A stretch of DNA of 7,554 nucleotides from an uncultured Treponema sp. (lineage in GTDB: Bacteria; Spirochaetota; Spirochaetia; Treponematales; Treponemataceae), in contig CAMJAJ010000050.1 of assembly GCA_946403565.1 (NCBI GenBank), positions 1 to 7,554 on the forward strand, given 5' to 3'. Under the pieces are notes generated by a model, which was given only the letters and a program-made list of their open reading frames with translations, was not told the DNA's origin and ran no database searches. Position 1 is the first letter of the stretch. Each line of letters opens with the position of its first letter. Position numbers and translations under genes: made by a program. Shown piece by piece: positions 1 to 6,801 of the stretch.

Positions 1-228
1 TTCATCAGGGGGCACCGGAAGCTGTACGACCGGCCCTCGCTTGCATCGGAGCTGATACGGCGCTACAACCGGTCCTGCCTGCCGTTTTTTTCCGTGAACG
101 TCTGGGAGCACAGCGACGTGGAGGAGGTCCTGGCCGGCCTTGAGGCCCTGGGCCTCATCCGTTCCTGCCGCTTTCCGTGGCGGGGGAGGATGACTGTGGC
201 AGGCCGTACGGATTGCAAAGGCAGGTGA
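1..228 (+). CDS. C-terminal fragment of an unrecognised protein
   Basis: An open frame enters from the left edge in frame 1 and ends at TGA (226-228), giving 75 visible residues. The codons show the strong G/C third-position preference of the neighbouring genes, which supports real coding. The fragment is basic and contains a helix-like stretch (SDVEEVLAGLEALGLI, about residues 38-53) typical of a small C-terminal helical or winged-helix region, but I recognise no family motif and assign no function. It lies 19 bp upstream of aroB in the same direction, so the two could be co-transcribed. Its last codons overlap the -35 box of the proposed aroB promoter. The start and most of the protein lie outside the window. 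Confidence 0.6.
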   Translation, partial: FIRGHRKLYDRPSLASELIRRYNRSCLPFFSVNVWEHSDVEEVLAGLEALGLIRSCRFPWRGRMTVAGRTDCKGR

Positions 229-241
229 AAGGTGTTAGAAT
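213..241 (+). promoter_or_regulatory. sigma-70-like promoter of aroB, leaderless geometry
   Basis: TTGCAA (213-218), a 17-bp spacer, then TAGAAT (236-241), with TG at 233-234 forming an extended -10. Only six bases separate the -10 box from the aroB ATG at 248, so a start 7 bases after the box would fall on the A of the ATG. The only Shine-Dalgarno-like string, AAAGG at 228-232, ends 15 bases before the ATG and would not be in an mRNA from this promoter. The elements are seen in the sequence; promoter activity is inferred. Confidence 0.55.
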
Positions 242-247
242 ACGCTC

Positions 248-1372
248 ATGCTTGCTCCCCAGAAGACGACAGAGCTTTTTTTCCCCGAGGGATCCGGATT
301 CCACAAGACGGACATACGTTTCTTCACCGGCGAGGCAGACCTTGCCGCCCTGTATGCGGACAAGGCCGATCCGAGCCTGTGCCGCCTCTTTGTCACGGAT
401 GAAACCGTCGCCGCCCTGCCGGGCGTGCGCGGCTTTGTGGACCGGCTCAGGACCTCCCCGCTCCAAAATGACGCGCTGGTCGTCCTGGGCGCGGGGGAAG
501 CCTACAAGACCGTGGAGGGCGTGCTTGCCATCGTGAGGGCCGCCCTGGAGCGCAACTTCACGCGCTCGTCCGTGTTCATCGGAATCGGGGGCGGCGTCGT
601 GACCGACATGACGGGCTTTGCCGCCGCCATCTTTAAGCGGGGGGTCCAGGCCGAGTTCGTGCCGACGACCCTGCTGGCGGACGTGGACGCAGCGATCGGG
701 GGCAAGACCGGCTGCGACTTTGAAAGCTACAAGAACATGCTGGGGGCCTTCTATCCGGCTTCCAGCGTGAACATCTGGCCCTCCTTCGCGAGGAGCCTGA
801 GCGACCGGGAGTTTTCCTCCGGACTTGCGGAGGCCATAAAGACGGCCTTCCTTTTCTCGCGCGAGCTTTTGGACTTCATGAAGCTGAACCGGAAGGCCGT
901 CATGGCCCGCGACCTGGACGCGCTGTTCCACATCATCAGCGAATGTTCCACGGCGAAGGCGCAGGTGGTCCACCGGGACTTCAAGGAGAAGGGCGAGCGG
1001 GCCTTCCTGAACCTGGGCCACACCTTCGGGCACGCGCTTGAGAGCGTGGCGGGGCTGGGCGTGGTGACCCACGGGGAGGCGGTCGCATGGGGCATCGGCA
1101 GGGCCCTGGACCTGGCGTGCTCGCTCGAGCTGTCGTCATCGCTGTTCCGTGACGAAGGCAAGGAGTTCCTCGCCTCGTTCGGCTACGACACGAACCCCCT
1201 GCCCAAGGCCCTGGAAGGCATGGAGGAGGCACCGCGCAAGCTGGTCGAGGCCATGCGGAAGGACAAGAAGAATGCCTCCAGCTCCAAGGTCCGCGTCATC
1301 ATGCAGCATTACTACTGCGACAGCTTCATGACCGAGGTCTCCGACGAGGCCTTGCTTTCCGTCCTCGGTTGA
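248..1372 (+). CDS. aroB: 3-dehydroquinate synthase
   Basis: AroB is the second enzyme of the shikimate pathway: it converts DAHP to 3-dehydroquinate in the cytoplasm, using NAD+ and a divalent metal. The 374-residue protein is of normal family length. Visible motifs are the NAD-binding GIGGGVVTDMTGF (about 112-124), PTTLLADVDAAIGGKTG (139-155, with active-site K153), YKNMLGAFYP (161-170), GLAEAIKTAF (192-201), LNLGHTFGHALE (254-265) and THGEAVAWG (274-282). By analogy with studied family members the metal ligands should be E195, H258 and H275, all present. The TDMTGFAAAIF version of the glycine-loop motif resembles clostridial/spirochaetal AroB more than the E. coli form. The ATG at 248 is the first possible start, because an in-frame TAG lies at 236-238. 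No other shikimate gene is nearby. The next gene starts 128 bp downstream with its own promoter. Confidence 0.95.
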   Translation: MLAPQKTTELFFPEGSGFHKTDIRFFTGEADLAALYADKADPSLCRLFVTDETVAALPGVRGFVDRLRTSPLQNDALVVLGAGEAYKTVEGVLAIVRAALERNFTRSSVFIGIGGGVVTDMTGFAAAIFKRGVQAEFVPTTLLADVDAAIGGKTGCDFESYKNMLGAFYPASSVNIWPSFARSLSDREFSSGLAEAIKTAFLFSRELLDFMKLNRKAVMARDLDALFHIISECSTAKAQVVHRDFKEKGERAFLNLGHTFGHALESVAGLGVVTHGEAVAWGIGRALDLACSLELSSSLFRDEGKEFLASFGYDTNPLPKALEGMEEAPRKLVEAMRKDKKNASSSKVRVIMQHYYCDSFMTEVSDEALLSVLG

Positions 1373-1423
1373 TGCCAGCCCCTGCCGGCCTGGAGTCTGA
1401 CAAGGTCGCCTCAAGCGGGCTGG

Positions 1424-1462
1424 GCAGCTTTGCCTGGGCGCCTGAGACGGGCTGCTTTTATT
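1424..1462 (+). terminator. possible weak intrinsic terminator after aroB
   Basis: GCAGC (1424-1428) can pair with GCTGC (1451-1455), extendable by G-T wobbles, and is followed directly by TTTTATT (1456-1462). The 22-base loop is long, with only weak internal pairing, so this is marginal as a terminator. Its position between the aroB stop and the kinase promoter is sensible. Confidence 0.3.
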
Positions 1463-1464
1463 CC

Positions 1465-1493
1465 TTGAAAAAATTTGAAGAGCCTTGTATAAT
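1465..1493 (+). promoter_or_regulatory. near-consensus sigma-70 promoter of the sensor kinase gene
   Basis: TTGAAA (1465-1470), exactly 17 bp, then the perfect -10 box TATAAT (1488-1493). It sits in the only A/T-rich patch of the aroB-kinase gap. The -10 box ends seven bases before the ATG at 1501, so transcription should start at about 1500-1501, on or beside the start codon. There is no room for a Shine-Dalgarno in that transcript. This placement also excludes the in-frame ATG at 1492 as start, because it overlaps the -10 box. Confidence 0.7.
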
Positions 1494-1500
1494 GGTTGGA

Positions 1501-4284
1501 ATGAAGAGGCTCTTCCTGTCGCTTGCCGCCCTTTTTCTGTTCATCCTCCCTATGTCTGCCCAGAAGAGGATGGTGCGGGTCGCCTACTATCCGCAGCGGG
1601 GCTTTCAGGATCACGATGTCATGACCGGCCGCTATTCGGGTTACGCCTACGAGTACCTGCTCGCCATAAAGCAGTATGCCGGCTGGGACTATGAGTTCCT
1701 TCATGCGGAAAGCAGGAGTGCTGCCGTCCGCCTGGTGCAGGAGGGGCAGGCCGACCTTGTCGCCGGAATCGCCCAGAAGGAGGAGCTCGGAGACAGCCTT
1801 GCCTTCTCGTTCCGCATCCTGATCAGTTCGTCCAAGCGGCTGGTCGCCAATCCCAACAAGAGCCGCTTCTCCTACGGCGACTACAAGAGCTTCAAGGGCA
1901 TGCGGATCGGGGTGGACGCCTCGGGCGACAAGCTCCAGGCCACCGTCAGGGAGCTGCGGGCCTTTTCCTCCGGCCACGGCTTCAATCCCGAGATAGTGTC
2001 GTTCAGGAGCGACCAGGAGTGCGAGGAGGCCCTCGTCGCCGGAGAGGTGGACGCGATCCTCAAGGACAGCTGCGAAAAGAACGGATTCTACGTCATTGCC
2101 GACCTGGAGTTCGAGAACCTCTACCTGGCGACCGCCAAGGATGACGTCGGCCTGCTCAAGGAGCTGGACGAGGCCATGGCCGAGATATCCAAGAACATAC
2201 CGACCTTCCAGACGGACCTGAGCAGGAGCTACTACGGCACGGACGACAACTCGATCTTCATCCCCAGCCTGGAGGAGTCGCTCTTCCTGACGAACGGGAA
2301 GGCCTTCAAGATAGGCTGCACCAAGACCTGGGTCCCGCTCGGCTACTTCGAGGGCGACCGCTACGTCGGGCCGCTCGCCGACATCTACTTCATGATAAGC
2401 CAGAGCACGGGGCTCAAGTTCCAGTACGTGCCCTACGACACCTATGCCGACGTGCTGGACGCCTTCGAGCGGGGGGAGGTGGACATCCTCTGTGAGATGC
2501 CCTTCGACTTCCTCTATGCCGAAAAGTACGGGGCGAACATCTCGCGGGCCATAACGACCATGAGCGTGCTCGCCGTGGGCCGCATTCAGGATGCCGACCT
2601 GCTCTGGCACGAGCAGCCCAAGGAGGGGCGGAGGCCCATCTGTACGGAGCTGCCCAGGACCTACACGGGCGAAATCGTCCGCAGGGTGTTCGGCGACACC
2701 TACGAGTTCAGGAGCTGCCAGACCGTCAAGGAGTGCGTGGAGCTGGTCATGTCCGGCGAGGCCGACATCACCTTCCTGGGCAGCTATCAGCTGGCGAAGT
2801 ACCAGTCAAACCCCAAGTACGCCTCCCTGTCCTTCACCGTCATGCCGGAGCTGCAGTATTCAATCTGCTCGGCGGTCAGGAGCGACTGCGACGCCCGCCT
2901 GCTTTCCATCATCTCCAAAGGGCTGGCGATAATCGGCCTTGAGAAGGCGAACGAGCTTTTCCGCACCTCCATCCAGCGGAACACGAGCGTCAGCCTGCTT
3001 GCGATGATCTACCGTTTCCCGGCCGTGTTCGCCATCCTCATCCTCATCCTGGCCCTGCTCGTGTTCGGAATCCCCATGACGATTTCGTACCTGCGGGTGC
3101 TGAACCGCAAGAACGCCGACCTGAAGCGGGCCAGCAACGCGAAGACGGAGTTCGTGAGCAAGATGAGCCACGACATCCGCACCCCGCTCAACGGCATCCT
3201 GGGCATGACCTACCTGGCCAAGTCGGAGGAGAACCCGCCCAAGACCGGCGAGTACCTGGAGAAGATAGACCTGAGCGGACATTTCCTCCTGAGCCTGGTG
3301 AACGACATCCTGGACATGAACAAGATCGTCGGGAAGACCTTCGAACTGCACCCCGAGCCATATCCGTTCGAGGAGTTCAAGTCCTACATATCCGCCATAA
3401 TCACCCCCCTGTGCATGAAGAAGGGAATCGCCTGCATCATCGACAACCTGGATCTGGACGGGGCCTTCCTGGTGGACCGGCTCAGGTTCAACCAGATTTT
3501 CGTGAACCTGCTTTCCAATTCCGTCAAGTACACCAAGACCGGCGGCCATGTCCACCTGGGCTTCGCCAACGTCGCCGTGGCCGAGCGGACCTTCATCGGT
3601 GAGATGATTGTGGAGGACAACGGCATCGGGATGAGCGAGGAGTTCCAGAAGCGGATGTTCGAGCCCTTCACCCAGGAGAAGGACACCCTTGCCAACATGG
3701 GTAGCGGCCTGGGCCTGTTCATCGTGAAGCAGCTGGTGGAGTCCATGGGCGGTTCCATCCGGGTGGAAAGCAAGGTGGGGCGGGGGACCCGCTTCATCGT
3801 CAGCCTGTCGCTCGAGCTGGTTCCCCTGGAAAAGGAGGACAGGCCCCTTGCCAACGACCTGGACCTGCTTTCGGGGCTGCACGTCCTGATGTGCGAGGAC
3901 AACGAGATAAACGCGGAGATAGCCTCTCAGATGCTCCTCAAGCGCGGGATGACTGTGGACGTGGCCGAGAACGGCAAGCTGGGGCTTGATAAGTTCAGCG
4001 AGAGCGAAGTGGGATATTACGACCTGATACTGATGGACATCCGCATGCCTGTGATGGACGGCTTCGAGGCGGCGAAGGGAATCCAGCGGCTGGACCGCAG
4101 CGACGCACGGGAAATCCCCATCATCGCCCTGACTGCCGATGCCTACGTGCAGGACGAGGAGAAGACCACCAGCTGCGGCATGGTGGCGCACATCGCCAAG
4201 CCGATCAATGCGGAAAAGTTTTACGAGGCCCTTGAGAAGTGCGTCAGGGAGCGGAACAGGGCCAGGACTGCAGCCGGCCGCTAG
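1501..4284 (+). CDS. BvgS-like hybrid histidine kinase with tandem periplasmic solute-binding sensor domains
   Basis: This 927-residue inner-membrane sensor kinase has these regions in order: a signal peptide (about 1-20, basic MKR then a hydrophobic run ending MSA); a first solute-binding (SBP_bac_3, Venus-flytrap) module (about 24-240); a second such module (about 268-490); one transmembrane helix (about 507-530); HisKA with phospho-acceptor H557 in MSHDIRTP; HATPase_c with N-box N669/N673, DNGIG at 706-710 and GSGLGL at 734-739; and a receiver domain (about 793-915) with acidic D800, phospho-acceptor D846 in LMDIRMP, T878 and K900. All catalytic residues are present, so it should autophosphorylate and pass phosphate to its own receiver. 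Unlike BvgS/EvgS it has no PAS domain and no C-terminal Hpt domain. No response regulator lies in the window. The ligand is unknown, and family members sense small molecules or amino acids. The frame is open upstream to 1369, but the signal peptide and promoter place the start at 1501. Confidence 0.93.
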   Translation: MKRLFLSLAALFLFILPMSAQKRMVRVAYYPQRGFQDHDVMTGRYSGYAYEYLLAIKQYAGWDYEFLHAESRSAAVRLVQEGQADLVAGIAQKEELGDSLAFSFRILISSSKRLVANPNKSRFSYGDYKSFKGMRIGVDASGDKLQATVRELRAFSSGHGFNPEIVSFRSDQECEEALVAGEVDAILKDSCEKNGFYVIADLEFENLYLATAKDDVGLLKELDEAMAEISKNIPTFQTDLSRSYYGTDDNSIFIPSLEESLFLTNGKAFKIGCTKTWVPLGYFEGDRYVGPLADIYFMISQSTGLKFQYVPYDTYADVLDAFERGEVDILCEMPFDFLYAEKYGANISRAITTMSVLAVGRIQDADLLWHEQPKEGRRPICTELPRTYTGEIVRRVFGDTYEFRSCQTVKECVELVMSGEADITFLGSYQLAKYQSNPKYASLSFTVMPELQYSICSAVRSDCDARLLSIISKGLAIIGLEKANELFRTSIQRNTSVSLLAMIYRFPAVFAILILILALLVFGIPMTISYLRVLNRKNADLKRASNAKTEFVSKMSHDIRTPLNGILGMTYLAKSEENPPKTGEYLEKIDLSGHFLLSLVNDILDMNKIVGKTFELHPEPYPFEEFKSYISAIITPLCMKKGIACIIDNLDLDGAFLVDRLRFNQIFVNLLSNSVKYTKTGGHVHLGFANVAVAERTFIGEMIVEDNGIGMSEEFQKRMFEPFTQEKDTLANMGSGLGLFIVKQLVESMGGSIRVESKVGRGTRFIVSLSLELVPLEKEDRPLANDLDLLSGLHVLMCEDNEINAEIASQMLLKRGMTVDVAENGKLGLDKFSESEVGYYDLILMDIRMPVMDGFEAAKGIQRLDRSDAREIPIIALTADAYVQDEEKTTSCGMVAHIAKPINAEKFYEALEKCVRERNRARTAAGR

Positions 4285-4449
4285 CGTTTTCCTCCGGGCC
4301 GCCCTGTCTGGAGCCGCCGTTTGACTGGCCCGTCCAGGGCCACCCTGGCAGGGGGGCACGCTGAATAGGGAGCTTTAACTTCTATTGCGCTATATGCGGT
4401 GCATCACCTGCTCGGGTGACAGCATAGGATCTAAAAATGCGCAGCGTTT
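4285..4449. other. convergent intergenic region with alternative GC-rich hairpins
   Basis: This is the gap between the kinase stop and the oppositely oriented ACT gene. I see no supportable gene. GGCCC (4327-4331) can pair with GGGCC (4337-4341). Alternatively CCAGGG (4334-4339) pairs perfectly with CCCTGG (4343-4348); the two stems share bases and exclude each other. A further small stem is TCACC (4404-4408) with GGTGA (4415-4419). None is followed by a T run in either direction, so none is a classical intrinsic terminator, though they may help end or stabilise the converging transcripts. The stretch 4366-4400 is richer in A/T than its surroundings but shows no good promoter. Confidence 0.5.
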
Positions 4450-4462
4450 TTAGATCCTATGC
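4422..4462. repeat. 41-bp near-perfect palindrome, probable bidirectional terminator-like hairpin
   Basis: The left arm GCATAGGATCTAAAAA (4422-4437) is the exact reverse complement of the right arm TTTTTAGATCCTATGC (4447-4462). The inner bases extend the stem by one T-G wobble and two G-C pairs, leaving a 3-base loop (4441-4443). The right arm contains the last four codons and the TAA stop of the - strand ACT gene. The position between converging genes suggests a terminator or an mRNA 3'-end stabiliser. However, no T run follows the stem on either strand; the five T/A pairs are inside the stem. It could also be a copy of a dispersed palindromic repeat, which cannot be judged from one copy. 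Confidence 0.6.
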
Positions 4463-4719
4463 ATCGCGCTGAAGACGCGCTCGTTCATGACGTTGCATTC
4501 CACGCCCAGCTCGGCGCAGTTCGCCGTGAGGTCCTTCCGCGCGCTGTCTATGTCCGTGTCCGCGTTCTCAAAGTCGACCATCATCATCATGACGAAGTTG
4601 CCCGAGAGGATGGTCTGCGTTATGTCTACGATGTTTATGGAATGTCCGGCGAGGTAGGCGGAGACCTTCGCGATGATTCCGACCTTGTCCCCGCCGACTA
4701 CTGTGATTATTGCTTTCAT
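4450..4719 (-). CDS. ACT-domain regulatory protein, UPF0237 family
   Basis: This is a free-standing ACT domain of 89 residues, the usual length of the UPF0237 family. It starts MKAIITVVGGDKVGIIAKVSAYLA, has the family-typical NIVDITQTIL (about 30-39) and FVMMMMVDF (42-50), and ends AMHRI, much as relatives do. ACT domains bind small ligands, often amino acids, and usually dimerise through the sheet; the ligand and partner of this family are not known to me. The frame stays open upstream to 4911, but that part runs into the cyclase gene and has no family similarity, so the start is the ATG at 4719-4717. The gene lies 43 bp after the cyclase stop and has its own promoter in that gap. Its last codons and stop lie within the arm of the 4422-4462 palindrome. 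Confidence 0.88.
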   Translation of the reverse strand: MKAIITVVGGDKVGIIAKVSAYLAGHSINIVDITQTILSGNFVMMMMVDFENADTDIDSARKDLTANCAELGVECNVMNERVFSAMHRI

Positions 4720-4720
4720 A

Positions 4721-4747
4721 CCGCCCAATTCTAGCGAAAAAGGGCGG
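4721..4747. promoter_or_regulatory. inverted repeat around the -10 box of the ACT gene
   Basis: CCGCCC (4721-4726) and GGGCGG (4742-4747) are perfect complements separated by 15 bases. The -10 box TAGAAT (4728-4733, - strand) lies inside the spacer, and the left arm ends one base short of the ATG. It could be an operator. Alternatively, in read-through mRNA from the cyclase gene, it could form a hairpin next to the start codon that hinders translation. The repeat is seen directly; the function is inferred. Confidence 0.35.
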
Positions 4748-4756
4748 CTGTTGCAA
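4728..4756 (-). promoter_or_regulatory. sigma-70-like promoter of the ACT gene, leaderless geometry
   Basis: Read on the - strand: TTGCAA (4756-4751), a 17-bp spacer, then TAGAAT (4733-4728). The hexamers and spacing are identical to those proposed for aroB. Eight bases separate the -10 box from the ATG at 4719, so transcription would start within a base or so of the start codon. No AGGAGG-like sequence precedes the ATG. The -35 box lies 6 bp past the cyclase stop codon. Confidence 0.55.
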
Positions 4757-4762
4757 GGCGTG

Positions 4763-6799
4763 CTACTTTGAGGTGGCCTTCCAGACCCCCTGCCAGTCTT
4801 CGGGCGGGTCTGCCAGAAGCTCCCCGCATTTCTCTGCATAGTAGGATGCCGGCGGGTCCTTGTCCTTGATGGACTCGAACGTCGCCTTTGCCGCGGAGAA
4901 GTCCCCGGCATAGAAGAGCTCGCGGCCCCGGTCGAACAGCTCTATCAGCTCCTTCTTCTGCTGGAAGGTCTCCTCTCCCATCGGCTCGTAGACCGTGACG
5001 GCCTCCTTCTTGCCGACGACGGCGACGCGGGCCAGCTCCCTGAAGCGCAACGTGCAGCCGTGGGCAAGCGCGCTTTCCATCGTGGCCTTGGAGCACATGG
5101 TGTAGGTGCCGAACTGCTTGTTCAGCCCTTCCAGGCGGGAGGCCAGGTTCACGCTGTCGCCGAGCATCGTGTAGTCGAAGCGGTTGGACGAGCCCATGTT
5201 GCCGACGACCGCATGCCCGGTGTTCATGCCGATCCGCTGGTAGAAGTCCTTGCCCGTCATGTTCTTCAGGTCGGCCCGCAGCTCGTCAAGCCGCTTCTGG
5301 CACTCCAGGGCGGCCGTCAGGATGCGGGAGGCATGGTCCTCCTGGTCCGCCGGGGCGTTCCAGAAGGCGATGATTGCATCTCCCTCGTACTTGTCGATCG
5401 TGCCGCCTGAATTCAGGATGATGGAGCTCATCTCGGAGAGGTAGAGGTTCAGCACCTCGGTGAGCTTGGTCGGGTTCTTGGCCAGGCTCTCCGATATGCT
5501 CGTGAAGCCCTGCACGTCGGAGAAGAAGATGCTGATCTCCCGCTCCTCGCCGCCGAGCCGCAGGCTGTCGGGGTTGCTTATCAGCTGGTCTATGACCGCC
5601 GGACTGAGGTACTGCGAGAACGCCGCCTTGATGAAGCGCTTCTGCCGGCCTTCCATCATGTAGGTGAGCGCGAGCTGGAGCAGGAAGGATATGCTGAAGC
5701 TCGCGAGCGGCGCGACGAGCAGTATGTAGAAGCCGATGACGAAGAGGGCGAAGGAGCCTGCCGTGATGATTGCAAGCCCGAAGGCCACCGTTCCGACCGC
5801 GGACAGCGCGTTGCCGAGGCTGCTTTTCCTGGCCTCCGTAAAGGAGATGGCGAGGATGCCCATGACGCTGGCAAGGACGATCCAGGCGATTGAGATGGGG
5901 GTGGGGACGGTGCGCATGAAGTCGTTGGACAGGAAGTTGTCCAGCTCGGTTATGTGGACTCCGCAGCCCGGGTACACCTGCGAGAGCGGCGAGGAGCAGA
6001 TATCGAAGAGTCCCGGCGCATAGTAGGCGTAGTAGACGTAGGCCCCGGTGAAGCTGTCCGGCGGAATGAGCGGCTCCTTGCCGGCGATGTAGTCGTAGTA
6101 GCTCTGCAGCACGTCGGAGGCCCGGTAGGGGTTGTAGACCCCCAGGTCCTTCCGGTAGCGCAGGAGGAGGGTGTCCTCCTTTTCCACCGGATAGGTCTCC
6201 TTTATCTCGGCGATCGACATGCCGGATATGACGAGGGGGGCGACTCCGAGCGAGGGATACTCCGCATCCTCTCCCACGAAGGAGATCCGCGCCCGCCGCA
6301 TCACGTCGTCGCTGTCCTTTGCGCTGACCGTGCTTCCTATGACGCCTGCGCTGTTGCGGATGGAGTCCACGGGGAAAATCTGGTCGTCGGTGGCGCTGGA
6401 CGCGTCGTCCGCATACATCGCGTGGACGACCCTGCCGTAGTCCGTGCATGCCTTGGCGAAGGCCTCGTCATCGGCATCTCCGTAGACCGACGGTTCGGTG
6501 AACAGGACATCGAACGCGATGCACTCGGCATCCCCTATGTTCATGTACTTTACGATGTCGCCGAGCGCGGAACGGGGCCAGGGCCAGCCCCATCCCATCA
6601 CCTGCCTGCCCCAGTTGATGCTCTCCTGGTCAACCGTGATGAAGCAGATGTCCTGCGATGGGTAGCAGTATGAGGAGGCGAACTTGGTCCGGCTGTCGAA
6701 GGTCTTGTTCTCCAGGAAGGAGAATATGCCGGAGAAATGCAGCAGGGTGGTCACCAGGGAGACCCCGACGATTATCAGGATGGAACGGAGGAATTTCAT
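4763..6799 (-). CDS. CHASE2-domain class III adenylate cyclase
   Basis: This membrane-bound receptor cyclase of 678 residues should make cAMP from ATP in the cytoplasm. It has an N-terminal membrane helix (about 5-21), a large extracytoplasmic CHASE2 sensor region (about 27-295, with typical ITVDQESI and AFDVLFTEP), and three closely spaced membrane helices (about 302-320, 330-350, 353-381). The class III cyclase domain (about 418-600) has metal-binding D428 (FFSDVQGF) and D474 (KYEGDAIIAF), purine-selecting K470 and D548 (LGDSVNLASRLE), and transition-state residues N551 and R555. The Lys/Asp pair points to ATP rather than GTP. Residues about 616-662 look like a single TPR-type helical hairpin (LFDRGRELFYAGDFSAAKATF), a tail seen in related CHASE2 cyclases. 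The gene starts 2 bp after the stop of the upstream peptidase gene, with only a weak AAGGG-type ribosome site inside that gene, suggesting coupled translation. The signal sensed is unknown. Confidence 0.93.
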   Translation of the reverse strand: MKFLRSILIIVGVSLVTTLLHFSGIFSFLENKTFDSRTKFASSYCYPSQDICFITVDQESINWGRQVMGWGWPWPRSALGDIVKYMNIGDAECIAFDVLFTEPSVYGDADDEAFAKACTDYGRVVHAMYADDASSATDDQIFPVDSIRNSAGVIGSTVSAKDSDDVMRRARISFVGEDAEYPSLGVAPLVISGMSIAEIKETYPVEKEDTLLLRYRKDLGVYNPYRASDVLQSYYDYIAGKEPLIPPDSFTGAYVYYAYYAPGLFDICSSPLSQVYPGCGVHITELDNFLSNDFMRTVPTPISIAWIVLASVMGILAISFTEARKSSLGNALSAVGTVAFGLAIITAGSFALFVIGFYILLVAPLASFSISFLLQLALTYMMEGRQKRFIKAAFSQYLSPAVIDQLISNPDSLRLGGEEREISIFFSDVQGFTSISESLAKNPTKLTEVLNLYLSEMSSIILNSGGTIDKYEGDAIIAFWNAPADQEDHASRILTAALECQKRLDELRADLKNMTGKDFYQRIGMNTGHAVVGNMGSSNRFDYTMLGDSVNLASRLEGLNKQFGTYTMCSKATMESALAHGCTLRFRELARVAVVGKKEAVTVYEPMGEETFQQKKELIELFDRGRELFYAGDFSAAKATFESIKDKDPPASYYAEKCGELLADPPEDWQGVWKATSK

Positions 6800-6801
6800 G
6801 G

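Noticed and set aside
155..1072. Antisense open frame of 305 codons opposite aroB
   Set aside because: aroB is complete with all active-site motifs, and the antisense product resembles no family. It is a GC-rich shadow frame.
1369..1500. N-terminal extension of the sensor kinase from TTG at 1369 or ATG at 1372, overlapping the aroB stop
   Set aside because: The extra 44 residues would put a non-hydrophobic segment before a clear signal peptide. The region also holds a probable terminator and a near-consensus promoter whose -10 box overlaps the in-frame ATG at 1492.
2860..4359. Long antisense open frame (499 codons) opposite the sensor kinase
   Set aside because: It lies opposite an intact multi-domain kinase. 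Its translation is low-complexity (rich in H, Q, V, L, G) with no motif, as expected for antisense frames in GC-rich DNA.
4374..4396. Possible promoter in the A/T-rich patch (TTTAAC, then TATATG)
   Set aside because: The spacing is too short (11 bp), no -35-like hexamer sits 17 bp upstream of TATATG, and no gene follows on the + strand.
4404..4419. Small TCACC/GGTGA stem as an intrinsic terminator
   Set aside because: It has only five base pairs and no T run on either strand.
4720..4911. Upstream extension of the ACT protein to an ATG at 4911
   Set aside because: It would overlap the cyclase C-terminus out of frame with a low-complexity RT/PS-rich leader. The family N-terminus begins exactly at the ATG at 4719.
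5286..6449. Second - strand open frame of 387 codons within the cyclase gene
   Set aside because: It is an alternative frame of the cyclase gene, arginine-, proline- and histidine-rich, with no recognisable domain. The cyclase frame carries every catalytic motif.
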